Positions 24,934 to 36,005 of a stretch of 64,000 nucleotides of DNA are shown here, piece after piece (the stretch's first letter is position 1; each line of letters opens with the position of its first letter). The notes below the pieces were generated by a model. It did not search any database, was not told the DNA's origin, and was given only the letters and a program-made list of their open reading frames with translations. Origin of the DNA: Rhynchosporium graminicola. Its lineage: Eukaryota; Ascomycota; Leotiomycetes; Helotiales; Ploettnerulaceae. Position numbers and translations under genes: made by a program. The stretch lies in NCBI GenBank assembly GCA_900074885.1, contig FJUW01000005.1, positions 464,242 to 528,241 of the forward strand. The letters are read 5' to 3'.

Positions 24934-25548
24934 CTACAGCAAATCAAAATCGTCCAATTTCTCCCTATACTTCAGAATGTTTCTCTTAATCTTACTACCA
25001 TCCACCCAAGTGACAAAGTCTTCCATACTCCTCGTAACAAGAAACGCCGTATCGGTGATTGTCTCCGTGCCCACCCTCACATGGCCCTGCTCAATAATCT
25101 TCGTAGCAGCTTGCACGGTTTCTGCCATCCGTAATCGAGTAAGGACAACTGGTAAGCGGCGTCGGCAGAAAGAGGATACGGTGACGTTCTTCTCGACTTC
25201 GGAGAGTTTGGCGTTGGCGGCGTTGGAGGGGAGAATGCCCATGTCATGGAGTTTGGAGAGGAGGAGTTCTTCGTGTTTGCGACGAAAGGTTGAGTCGGGT
25301 GGGAGAGCGGCAAGGCGGTGGGCGAGTTGTTTGAGGGACTGCGTGTACTGTTAGCATCTATAGTAGTATTGAATGATGGGTAGGAAACATACACCACATA
25401 TACGATTATATTTCGCATAGTCTGCTGGTTTCTGGATGTTGTAACGTCGGATTACGGCTGCGTCGCGATGGTTGTTGTCGCTTCTATATGTCGTGAAATC
25501 CACCTTCCGCAGGAGCTTCTGCTCATGATGCTTGAGTTTCCGGACCAT
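24934..25548 (-). CDS. IMP3: U3 snoRNP protein Imp3
   Basis: Two exons, 25548-25393 and 25338-24934, joined in phase 0 by a 54-bp intron (GGT|GTATGT..CGCAG), encode 186 aa. The N-terminus [18 protein letters not shown] and the blocks [25 protein letters not shown] and IEQGHVRVG match eukaryotic Imp3. The protein is the uS4-like partner of Mpp10 and Imp4 in the small-subunit processome, which holds U3 snoRNA on pre-rRNA in the nucleolus. The S4-type RNA-binding region is the C-terminal half, and the C-terminus DDFDLL is also conserved. Length agrees with the yeast protein (about 183 aa). It is divergently arranged with the mitoribosomal RSM18 gene, with only 187 bp between start codons. Confidence 0.96.
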
Positions 25549-25735
25549 CTTTTCTGTATCCTCCTGAATACGATATCGTGTGAAGCTGATCGCGAAATTT
25601 GGCGGGGAAGCTCAAAATAATTTTTGGAGCCCGCACCGGCTTCGGCGGAATATAAATCCGTTACCAACCATAGCTCCTCGTAGATGAAGACATTCCGAAT
25701 TCGTACAGCATCAATACGGAGCGGAGGCAGTTAAG
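25549..25735. promoter_or_regulatory. Short divergent promoter between IMP3 and RSM18
   Basis: The 187 bp between the two start codons must contain both promoters and both 5' UTRs. It includes the palindrome-like GCCGCACCGGCTTCGGCGG area near 25631-25648. Co-regulation of a cytosolic and a mitochondrial ribosome gene is inferred from the arrangement only. Confidence 0.6.
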
Positions 25736-26592
25736 ATGGCCTCTCCACGATTTCAATGCCTCAATGCAACGAAGCAGATTGTAAGAAGTGGATTGAGCTC
25801 CCGAGCAGCTTTCTCTACCACTCGTGTCGCTCAAGCTGGTTTGTAAAAGGAAATTCTAACATTGAAGCATTAACTAACAATATCATCAAGATGGACCACC
25901 TCGATCTTCCGCCTCAGAACCCCTCGACATGCTCCCTGGACGTACCCCTCAGTCCCCAGAATTCCAATCTCGACCCCGTTCAGCGTTCGTCAACCCAATT
26001 CAAACAGAAGCCCAGAGAAAACCACGAATGAACGAACAGAACGCCAATTTACTCGGCATGTTCTCACGAAGCAACGAACAGCGTCAGCGACAAGCAGCCT
26101 CGCAAAACCGCGGCGCCACTACCGCAGAGGAGATGCAGAACCGCAATCTAGCTCAGGATCTCTCGAAGCAGATCACGAGGCGTTGGAGGAGTGGAGATAT
26201 ATATGCGCCCCATGATTTGAGCGAGGTTGAGATGGCGAAGTGGAAGACGAGGAGTCAGCCGAAACACGATGTGTTCGATGTATTGGATATGAATCCGGAG
26301 GAGCATTATCGGGTATGGTTTAAGAGGCGCTTTGAAGTATAGGGAACAGGGCTAATCATTTGTGCAGAATTTCTCGATGATATCGGAATACATGACTCCG
26401 ATGGGAAGGATCAAGCATTCTAAGGAGACTGGATTGAGACCTGTGAATCAGAGGAGGATTGCGAGAGCTATTAGGAGGGCGATTGGGCTGGGTATGCATC
26501 CGAGTGTGCACGTGCATCCTGAGATTCTTCACCTGAGGCATGAGAGGAACACCTCTAGTAGTCCCTTCAGAGCGTTGACTCCCTCGCCGTAA
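25736..26592 (+). CDS. RSM18: Mitochondrial small-subunit ribosomal protein bS18m (Rsm18)
   Basis: Three exons, 25736-25838, 25891-26312 and 26368-26592, give 249 aa. The first intron is phase 1 with acceptor ATCAAG; the second is phase 0 with acceptor GTGCAG. The N-terminus MASPRFQCLNATKQIVRSGL, rich in Arg/Ser and poor in acids, is a typical mitochondrial presequence. The C-terminal third carries the bS18 core: NFSMISEYMTPMGRIKHSKE, then LRPVNQRRIARAIRRAIGLG. bS18m belongs to the platform of the mitochondrial small subunit. The region between presequence and core (about 90 residues, Gln/Arg-rich) is longer than in bacterial S18, as usual in fungal Rsm18. It shares a divergent promoter with IMP3. 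Confidence 0.93.
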
Positions 26593-27457
26593 GATATCGA
26601 TACTTATAATTGTTGTAAGAATTGGAGCGAGTGTACTGTATACGTAGAAGGCGAGATCTTCTTTCTGGCACGATATCATGCATTTGAGAAAGAAAATAAC
26701 TTGAACGAATATTGTGGTTATGTGACATGTTAAGGTCTATAACCAATGTTTTATTTCTTTTGCTTTTCTTTCTCCTGCCTTCTAGTCGGCTTCAGTCTGA
26801 GGCCGGATGGTCAACAACGGCTTTAACGTAGAGTGGTCTCTTTTGACAACCTTTGTCCACGCCTTCGACACTGCAATATGGTGTGATCGGCTTCGCGATA
26901 CTCCTTACTCGATCTAATACCTATATTATTGGTGGAAATGCCAGTATACAACCAGAGACTGACTTACTCCCCAATGGTCGACATTCTTGTTATTGGATCC
27001 ATGATGCCATAGACTGATCCAATGGATCACTGACACCCTTTCGAACAGCTGGAATTACGTGAAGGGAGGAAGACTTCGAGAAAGTACAAGAGCCTTTGCA
27101 TTGGAGATGAGTAAGTTATATTTCAATGGACTTTCTCGAAATTATTAGAGTCACAAGCGAAACACTCAGCGACCGATACTGCAATTGAGCTCAACGGGGA
27201 GCCAGCCATAGGTAGGTACTATAATCGGTACCATGAATATAATGTGTCCCATTCATACAGGCCCACGGACAAGATATATGTGTCATTGAATAAGAGTGAC
27301 ACTAGTGAAACAGCAGTGAGTCACGACTCATTGAAAAGCAGCGCACTGAGAAGGCGTCACATGACCCAACACAACATCGCTGCCCGCAGCCTCGGAGCCT
27401 TGTCTTCAGAGCCTCGAATCTTTTTCCCAATCAACCAACTTCACCACCTGCGCAAAC
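26593..27457. other. Intergenic region
   Basis: I see no gene. It contains the 3' flank of RSM18 and the promoter of the PRP6 homologue. Confidence 0.5.
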
Positions 27458-30396
27458 ATGTCTGGACGACGAGACTTCCTCAGTCAACCGGCCCCTGAGA
27501 ATTACGTCGCCGGTCTTGGTCGAGGAGCCACAGGTTTCACCACTCGTTCCGATCTTGGTCCAGCGCGAGAGGGCCCCAGTGAAGATCAGATCAAAGAAGC
27601 TCTCGCGAAGCGCGCTGCCCAACTTGGAGCCGCAGCACCTACAGCATACGGCGCACCAGAAAAGAAGGAAGAGGAAAACGACGACGATGAGCGGTTCCAG
27701 GATCCTGAGAACGAAGTCGGCTTGTTCGCAGGCGGCGCATACGATCAGGATGACGATGAGGCAGATCGCATATATCAGGAAGTAGACGAGAAGATGGACA
27801 GGCGGCGGAAAGCAAGAAGGTTGGTCATCCCATTCTGTTTATACATATCTCCATTACCCTTATGGCAGAAGGTTTATCATATATGCGAATAGATGAGCAG
27901 ATTACCGACGTTTCTACCTACAGGGAAGCACGAGAGAAAGCAGAACAAGAAGAATATGAGCGAAATAACCCGAAGATCCAACAACAGTTCGCCGACTTGA
28001 AGCGCGCATTGACCACGGTCAGCGACGAAGATTGGGCAAATCTACCAGAAGTTGGAGACTTGACGGGCAAGAATCGGAGAACCAAGCAGGCGTTACGACA
28101 GAAGTTCTATGCGGTACCCGATAGTGTCATCGCCGGCGCGCGAGATTCTTCCGAAATGGGTACTACAGTCGCAGATGATGGACCTTCTGGCGACAACGAA
28201 AGCGGTACCATGACCAATTTCGCGGATATTGGAGCGGCAAGAGACAAGGTTCTGCAAGTCAGGTTGGATCAGGCTGGTTCAGGAACAGATTCGGTCGCTG
28301 GAAGCGCAACGAATATAGACCCCAAAGGATATTTGACAAGTCTGGCCAAATCACAAGTCAATTCCGGCGAAGCACAGGTTGCAGATATCAAGCGAGTACG
28401 AGTTCTTCTGGAGTCGGTTATCCGAACAAATCCTAAGCATGCTCCAGGTTGGATTGCTGCTGCCAGATTGGAGGAATTAGCTGGAAAGACCGTGGCAGCG
28501 AGAAATGTTATCGCACGTGCATGTGAATTCTGCCCAAAGAGTGAGGACGTCTGGCTGGAAAATATCAGATTGAACGACAACCACAATGCCAAGATCATTG
28601 CTGCCAATGCCATCAAGAATAACGATCGGTCAGTCAACCTCTGGATAGAAGCCATGAAACTGGAATCGGAAGCACGAGCCAAGAAGAAGGTCATCCGTCA
28701 TGCTTTGGATCATATTCCTCAGTCGGTAATGCTTTGGAAGGAAGCAGTTAACCTGGAGGAAGACCCTGCCGATGCTCGACTTCTCCTTGCCAAGGCAACC
28801 GAGATTATTCCTCTCTCGGTTGAACTTTGGTTGGCTCTAGCACGTCTCGAGAGTTCCGATAATGCTCAAAAAGTTCTCAACAAGGCTCGTAAAGCCATTC
28901 CTACTTCACATGAGATTTGGATTGCAGCTGCGAGACTTCAAGAGCAGATCGGGAACACCACTATTAACGTCATGAAGCGTGCTGTTCAAGCACTCGCCAA
29001 AGAATCTGCCATGCTGAAGCGCGAAGAATGGATAACCGAAGCTGAGAAGTGTGAGGAAGAGGACGCCGTACTCACGTGTGGCGCCATCGTTCGTGAAACC
29101 CTTGGATGGGGACTTGACGAAGACGATGATCGAAAGGATATCTGGATGGAGGATGCACGAGCTAGTATCGGCAGGGGAAAGTATGAGACGGCCAGAGCGA
29201 TTTATGCCTATGCACTCCGAGTGTTCGTCAACAGCAGAAAGTTATGGTTAGCTGCCGCAGATCTGGAGAAAAATCACGGCACGAAAGAAGCACTCTGGCA
29301 GACGCTGGAGAAGGCCGTCGAGGCCTGTCCACAAAGCGAAGTCCTCTGGATGATGCTCGCAAAAGAGAAATGGCAAGCTGGCGAAATTGACAATGCTCGA
29401 CGAGTCTTAGGTAGAGCATTTAACCAGAATCCAAATAACGAAGATATCTGGTTAGCGGCTGTCAAACTCGAGGCGGAGAACAAGGAACCGGAACAAGCTA
29501 GAAAACTTCTTGAACAAGCTCGACAGGAAGCACCTACAGATCGAGTATGGATGAAGAGCGTTGCGTTCGAGCGACAATTAGGTGACGTCAATGCAGCTCT
29601 GGATCTTGTCAATCAAGCCTTGCAGCTCTTTCCCGGTGCGGCTAAATTGTGGATGATGAAGGGACAAATTTACGAAGGCGACGGTAAACTACCACAAGCT
29701 CGCGAGGCATACGGCACAGGTACCAAAGCATGCGCGAAATCAGTACCTCTCTGGCTCCTCTACTCGCGACTCGAAGAACGAGTAGGCAATGTTGTCAAAG
29801 CCCGTGGTGTCCTCGACCGAGGCCGCTTAGCCGTGCCCAAATCTCCTGAGCTTTGGGCCGAGTCTGTTCGCTTAGAAAGACGTGCAAACAACATTAGCCA
29901 AGCAAAAAATCTCATGGCTCAAGCTCTACAACAAGTACCTACCAGTGGTCTTCTATACACCGAATCAATCTGGCATCTCGAAGCCCGTACACAGAGAAAA
30001 CCACGAGCCTTAGAAGCTATCAAGAAAGTTGATAATGATCCCATCCTCTTCGTCACTATCGCACGTATATTCTGGGGCGAGCGAAGATTGGAGAAAGCGC
30101 AGAATTGGTTCGAGAAAGCTATTTTGCTGGATAGTGATATTGGTGATGCGTGGGCCTGGTATTATAAGTTCTTGATGCAGCATGGGACAGATGTAAGTTG
30201 TCCATGGAATTCTATCGATTACTTCAGTATGGGGACTAACTTTTATGTGCAGGAAAAACGTGCAGATGTTATTGCAAAGATGATACTTAGTGAACCGAGA
30301 CATGGTGAGGTCTGGCAGAGCGTTGCGAAGGATCCAAGGAATGCTGGGAAGAGCCAGGAAGAGATTCTTAAATTGGCTGTAGGGAAATTGGAGTAA
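27458..30396 (+). CDS. PRP6: Pre-mRNA splicing factor Prp6/Prp1 (U5 snRNP, U4/U6.U5 tri-snRNP)
   Basis: Three exons, 27458-27819, 27924-30192 and 30253-30396, join in phases 2 and 0 to give 924 aa. The N-terminal PRP1 domain begins RRDFLSQPAPENYVAGLGRG, with GFTTRSDLGPAR and the acidic NEVGLFAGGAYDQDDDEADR. A helical array of TPR/HAT repeats follows from about residue 270 to the end, recognisable by repeated W-x-x-A/E-x-x-L/K-E units such as LWIEAMKLE, IWIAAARLQ and LWLAAADLEKN. Prp6 bridges U5 and U4/U6 in the tri-snRNP. Length fits the family (about 900-940). The 60-bp last intron is a multiple of three without an in-frame stop, so its retention would add 20 residues. Splicing out restores the usual HGT|EKRADVI junction. 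Confidence 0.97.
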
Positions 30397-32440
30397 ATTG
30401 GGCAGGAGTATGGGACGGTGTATTGTTACTTGAGGGCGGCGATCTGGGCGCTTGATACTAAAAGCAGAAATCCGAGAGGATTATGATTCAAGATGGCAGT
30501 GAATCCACCTGAACCATGTATCGTTCTAAGTGTGGTTCGAACATCTCTCAAGATTTTCGCTGAGTTTCTCTTTTGTCTATGTTGAATTCTCTCTATTGTT
30601 TTCTTGAGAACAGAACTACTCCCCCGTCCTCCAAGCTGGTCCTACAGATTTACTTCCTCCTCTCTATGGCATGTTCGTAGTCTCGGATTTTGGCTCAGAA
30701 GCTAGTAAATTGCAGTCTTCGAGCTTCCATAGACTGGCTGGAAGCAGGGAAGTTGGCACTTGAGACGATGGTATATTTCCTTGTAGGAATCGACATCATC
30801 GCGTGTTGTTACTAGATGTGGATGGGATTGAGCTAAGGGAGTTTTGTGACGGGGTGAAAGATGAGGTCCGTGTGGAATATTTCGATTTATTTATTGTTTT
30901 ATCATTTCACAGTCTAAGATAGCCAGCTATGTTCCTTTCTAGGCTTTAAAACTGACAGCTGTCTGTTAATCTGCTGGTCTCACTCCTCCTTGATCATTCT
31001 GATAACAAAACCCAGACCCGACCCCGCCGAAGAACAGCTTGGAGACTTCATGAACAACCTCGAATACCGAACATGGCGAGTATCGCAATGTGGACTTTGA
31101 GACTTTGGACGAGTTCACTTTTGAGGCCTAGGAGGAGGCTTGACGGGGAAGTCGTAGGCAGGTGATGAAGAGAGTTGTGGGGAGCGATGTGAGAATGGTC
31201 TTATGGGTTATTTTTGAGTTGGTGGTATATCTTGGTGTTGTTCGTGTGCTATCACTAATGATGAATAGCTGTAGATCAGACGGCATGGCGCGGATGACAT
31301 TTACTCTTGATTATGGGGTTTAAATTCCAAAGTGACTTCAATAGAGGAAGACTTACTCGAGATGGAATTATCAGGTAAGAAACTATTAAGATGAGTTTGG
31401 AAGGTACTTGAGGAAGTAAAGAAATCGTGCTCATTGGAATGATTATGAGACAAAATATTATAGAATCGAATGAGCCAAATATATTATTTGAACTGATATT
31501 CCATCTGAGAAGTTCATTATCTGAAGCGAGTTGGCGGCTAGCAAACTTATAGGATATTCTCTGTGGTGATTTAAGCAACGGCCAATCACTCAAGAATGGA
31601 GATTCTAGCTAACATCACTTATCTCACATTACGACCAGAAATTGAAGTGTTCAATTTGATTTTCAGCGAAGCGAGAACGTGTTCGCCTCGATAAGGCTAT
31701 TGAATCGCTGTGTGACTTGAAATTGAAGACTTTTATAGTGTCCAAAATCACGAAAGTTTTAGGGGACATTACCGGAATGACATTCTAAAGTCACGTAACT
31801 ACTTGCTAACTTTGCAGCGCAAAATTATACACTATAGGATTGCTCTCGACAGCACTCCTTCGGACGTTCTGAACTATAAACTTTCCTAATGTATCTTCCT
31901 ATACTAAGAAGAATAGTAACGGTAACAACCTTAGCCAATTCAAGTATAACTACTATAGGTAGCGAACGAATCGGCGGCTTTGAATGAGTCACGCCTAAGA
32001 GATAATATAGGCCACTTTAGTTCGCGCTGTAGTATTTCCACGAAGCCAGACCAGCCAATTGGAAATTACTTTCGAGCGAAGCGATTTGATCGTTTGAAAC
32101 TTCGTCGAAAATTGATCATTTCAGATCTTTGAGATCATCATAACTTTAAGTGACGATAAAGATTACTTTGAATAAAATTTTAGGCTCTTTTGCATCGACT
32201 TCGGGCCTTGAGACGCAAGACTTACCTAGCCATTTCTGGTTCGCCGAAGACGTATTTGCCTAGCCTCGAAGCAAGTGCCCGCTTCTCTGAGGCCTACCTT
32301 TTTTTTTTTTTTTTTTGAAAAATCGAGGACTCCTTCCGATCTACATATCTTAATAACGCAATGAACACCAGGTCTTCTTTATCTTCTCGAGAATTTTACC
32401 CCAAACACGGCTCTGCAGAGAAACTCCCCAGGTGTATACC
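30397..32440. other. Intergenic, decayed, AT-rich region
   Basis: I see no supportable gene. A 105-codon minus-strand frame (31593-31276) has no recognisable features. The right part contains a segment similar to 42090-42345 and a poly-T run at 32301-32317, and ends at the start of a trypsin-like pseudogene. Confidence 0.4.
32060..32300. repeat. Dispersed repeat segment, copy 1
   Basis: By eye this aligns in the same orientation with 42090-42345. Shared strings include GCGAAGCGATT, CATCGNCTT..CCTTGA and TACCGAAGACG/CGCCGAAGACG followed by AGCCTC-AAG. Neither copy has an evident coding frame. It lies directly upstream of the trypsin-like pseudogene. Confidence 0.5.
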
Positions 32441-34043
32441 ATGTCGAGCCCTGGGAGGCGAAAAGTGAGCTCGCGCCCGAGTAAATTATCCACGAGGAGG
32501 ACCCCCAGTTACACTGAAAAGGCAGCCAGGACGACTGCCCTTCTCCCTGACTATTATGGAGGTCTCAGGGAGAAACCGAAGCTATTAGCCCGCAGCTGCC
32601 GCTCTAGCTGGTATCGTTCCCCCGTTCCAGAACCTCACGATACTTGGACATGGGATGTTCCCAAGAAAATGGCTGTGATAACCAGCGAAGTTCTCAAAAA
32701 TACGATAACACCAGAGCTTCGATCTAATGCCGTTAAACTTCTTTCCACAATGGAACCTCAATGTTGGATTGCGGTAGATTACGTGCGCCTGGGACAAGAT
32801 AAAAAGCTAAGCGACAACCCAGCAGTTGTTCTTATCACTGTCGAGGTAAACAAATTACCTCACGAAGAAGCACAGCGAATCGTCAGCGTAGTTCGAATTT
32901 ATTCTTAAGGTAAGTTTCCGGGTTGTACCATATCTCGCACTGTAATTGGAGTAGGATGCTGAAACGCTAAAGGGGTGATGGTGTTTGCGATTTTGACGTT
33001 GAGATTATGGAAGGCCTTCCAGACGAATGCCATGAACCGCGAGCAGAAGGCGACTACGTTACTGTGGATATGAAAGGCCAACGGCAAAGGAAGTACCCAC
33101 GTGTTGGGTCCTCAATTGGCTTGTCGAGAGATCACGAGGATATCAAGGCCGGCGGCAGTGGCACTCTCGGAGGTTTTATAAAGGTTGATGGAAAAGTCTA
33201 CGGACTTTCCACTCATGATAATTTGCTCGGAAAAGTTCGTAGAGAAGCATATCCAACCCAAGCAGAGGAAAGTGTTGGGCGAAACTTATATGTTAGTCAG
33301 CCATCAACCCGCGATCTGGACGACGTGATAGATCAAATCAAATTCGGAATCTGGGAGATACAAAAACGGGGAAGCAGTCCCCTTTCGGCAGTTGATGAAT
33401 CCATAGTTTCGTCTTGAAAAGCCCTACTCCCGGAGTGCCAGGCTTGGGTAGGCGCAAAGTCTCAATTAGGGACTGTATGGAAGTCATCCGGAATTCGAGT
33501 AGGATCTAAGACAACTACTGGCCACCATCATAGAAAAAACTGGGCGTTGATTCATTTGGAAAATCCTACTCGCTTCACTGATCCAGATCTTTTCGTTAAC
33601 AAGGTAAGACGTTACCTAGTTAGATGTTGATTATTATCGCTAATGAACTTCCGAAGCTACCATATTTCAGGAGGATACGCTTCACTACATATGTTAAAGA
33701 TGCTATGACACTAGGACTACAATCCAACAAGGACATCGAGAATATGCCAAGATATCTTAAGCGAAGTCTTACTACCGAGGAATTTAAGCATAGACAAGGC
33801 CTAGTAGAGAAAGAAAACAAGCAACAGGTAGTGTGGAAATATGGGCGTTCGACGGAATGTACATATGGCGGGAGTAGCTATATTGAATCGAGCTTCAGAG
33901 ACGTGGATGGAACGGTTTCGGACAAGTGGATTGTTCTGGATACTCCAGTCTATAACTACAATCACCAAAGACAATTCTCTTATGGTTCAGACACGGGCTC
34001 CTTGGTTTGGGATCCGGATGGTTTCGTCGTTGGTATGCTTTAA
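32441..34043 (+). pseudogene. Trypsin-like family paralogue A, disabled
   Basis: This is collinear with the intact gene at 56151-58249. It starts ATGTCGAGCCC, then YYGGLREKPKLLARSCRSSW (the N-terminal module) and CWIAVDYVRLG...NPAVVLITVE...EAQRIV. A one-base deletion before the AG|GTAAGT donor (about 32900) throws the frame into TAA. The next exon (from about 33000) carries GTLGGFIKVDGKVYGLSTHD and runs to an in-frame TGA at 33415. The frame then continues open through GTVWKSSG and NWALIHLENPTRF to a GTAAGA donor at 33604. The last exon holds FSYGSDTGSLVWDPDGFVVG and stops at 34041 where the intact copy reads WGRR. All three catalytic positions are changed: His to Asp (STHDNLL versus TNHHVVL), Asp to Asn (KNWALI versus MDWALI) and Ser to Thr (SDTGS versus GDSGS). 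It is a pseudogene, or the relic of a pseudo-protease. Confidence 0.85.
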
Positions 34044-34580
34044 AGAGGACGAGAAAGTTATCATATCCCAGAATGACCTTCATCGCAGCTTGTCAAAATT
34101 GCATTGCCTTCAACATACATGGAACTTATTCTTACATTGCTAGAAAGGTATGTATAGCAAGTTATAACAATTTCAGAGGCTCAGAATATTCTAGAAATCG
34201 CCAGAAGTGATAGTTCAAAGTGATAAAATCATTTAATGACTCTAATAGCGATACGAAATGATTTCAGCTTAGAAGTGGAAGCCACTAGAAATTGCTCATA
34301 TTGCTTTGCCAAAGACGAGCTCGCACATCCTCGAGGTAGGTAAGATATCCCACACACGTTTCGATGTAACACAATCATTTAATGCCCTTACCAAGCATTT
34401 CAAGGTGGTGAATTTACTACGAATCTTGGATGGATTCCGCTTCGCTGGTGAAGAGTTGGCCTAGTTCTAGATCCGCCCCTCGTGACAATTCGGTGCTTAA
34501 GGATTCTAGCTCTTAGAGATACACTGGGGTACTAAAAGGTCTAAATCTTTGAGAGAGAAACGATGCGTTACTCTCACTAT
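34044..34580. other. Spacer
   Basis: I see no gene. Possible frameshifted residue of the trypsin-like C-terminus extends a little past 34043 (GRESYHIPE). The rest is AT-rich. Confidence 0.4.
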
Positions 34581-35249
34581 CTAGTACTCCTTTGCCCAGA
34601 GCTCTACGATTTTCAAAGAGTCGCCATTCCCCCGTCGCTTCTGGGAAGCTGCTTCTTCTCTTCTTCGAATATCATCATCCACCTCCTTATCATTAGCCTC
34701 AGCTTCCTCTTTCTTCTTCTGGTTCCTCTCCGTCTGATTGCCTTTCGCGTGTGCTTGGCAGATTTGCGAGAATCAACCTCAAGGGGCATCTACGCTGCCC
34801 TCAACATCACACCCTTTGTTTTTCTTTCGGAAAAGGTGGGATTTCTCCGGCCACCGAATCCAACCAACTCCAAGATGCTGTACTTGGTGATCGTGTTAGA
34901 GCCAAGGATGATTTGCGATGGAAGGGAGTCGCCTTCGATGACATGGAATATGGTTGTGAAGATTCGTCGAAAGGGTTTTCCTTTTCCTTTCCAGCTAAGG
35001 GCAATTGTGAAGATAGAAAACAGGAGGCCTCCGTTGAGACAAACGCCGACATCTTCGGGGCATAGATCAACGCCACTGAACATGTGCAGTTCGTGAAGAG
35101 TTTCAGACGAGATCAAGTTGAGATCACATCCGGTGTCCAGCTTCAATTTGAACTCGATGTAGCGCACTTTGAATTGGTAAAGGCGCTTGAGCCTAGTAGA
35201 ATAAGATGAGAAAGTGACGTTTTCCGAGTTGACAATTGTACTGTAGCTG
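34581..35249 (-). CDS. Retropepsin-like aspartic protease-fold protein (5' end unresolved)
   Basis: Two exons are supported. Exon 35249-34813 follows an acceptor TTTTCCAG and encodes TIVNSENVTF, then FKLKLDTGCDLNLISSETL and FHVIEGDSLPSQIILGSNTI. Exon 34753-34581, after a 59-bp phase-1 intron, encodes a highly charged tail (HAKGNQTERNQKKKEEAEAN) and a stop. The D-T-G loop in LDTGCDLNLIS and the later hydrophobic-hydrophobic-G in IILGSNTI are the hallmarks of the single-domain retropepsin fold used by retroelement proteases and Ddi1-like proteins. No reverse transcriptase, integrase or long terminal repeat is nearby, so this is more likely an orphan or domesticated gene than a live element. The upstream first exon may lie in 35250-35420 (DDLGLDPRQSLQPIPALEKN is coding-like), but I cannot fix its splice site. 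Function is unknown. Confidence 0.55.
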
Positions 35250-36005
35250 CTGGAAAATTTTAAAGAAATGCAGATGGACTCTGTGCAAAGCTATGATTCT
35301 TTTCGAGTGCAGGAATTGGCTGAAGACTTTGGCGGGGATCAAGACCAAGGTCGTCACCGCACGGCACCGATTTCAGCGAGACCTCCCGTCGCTGCAGCAA
35401 GCTAACAAAGTAAACAAAGAAAAGATTAACTAGCGAAGCAACAAGCGAGCGAGAAGTGGAGACTGCAATTTGCTGAAATGCAACGAGATGACGGAATGAT
35501 GATTTTGTAGGGCGTTACTCCTCCAAGACTACCGCAGCGAAATTGTGATCTCTGACTTGTCTTCTTTTCCTTTCGAATTACCATGGCGGGCGTTTTGTTA
35601 AGAGGGCTCTTTTCGGGCTTGTGGAATGCGATAGTCAGAGTTATGATGCACTAGGTACCTGCATGTTCTTAGGTGAGCACGCGCTCGAAAGAGAGGAAGA
35701 GGGTCATGTCCTTCGATTTGTTTCCATGTTATTTTCCGTTTGAGTGTTTTCCTTGGTGTTTGATCATATTATATATTTCCTACTAGACCAGGTATACAGC
35801 GAAAATAAGACTCCGTCCTTCCAACCACTTTTCATCCATCAATCCATCCAACGTCCTACAATCAAGATCTCTCATCCAAGTGATTACTTTGATAAAGCCA
35901 TCCATTTGAAACTGCACTCGTCGTTTCAAAACCAACTATTTCCGCCACTACCCTACTCCCATGGTCTGAGATTTTCCATCGCTCATCCACTACGTCCGGG
36001 GAAAG
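35250..36005. other. Spacer, may contain the first exon of the retropepsin-like gene
   Basis: Coding-like minus-strand sequence near 35265-35420 could be the missing 5' exon of the preceding gene. Otherwise it holds the 3' flank of the coiled-coil gene and nothing recognisable. Confidence 0.35.

Noticed and set aside
30510..30560. GGTTCGAA string as a tRNA B-box
   Set aside because: No matching A-box, acceptor stem or anticodon arm can be folded around it; no other tRNA candidate was seen.
31276..31593. 105-codon minus-strand open frame
   Set aside because: AT-rich region with Leu/Ile/Ser composition typical of chance frames; no motif.
34563..35096. 177-codon plus-strand open frame
   Set aside because: It is antisense to the retropepsin-like gene, which has motifs and a consistent intron; the plus frame has neither.
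34581..35249. Live LTR retrotransposon
   Set aside because: No reverse transcriptase, RNase H, integrase or terminal repeats within several kb on either strand.
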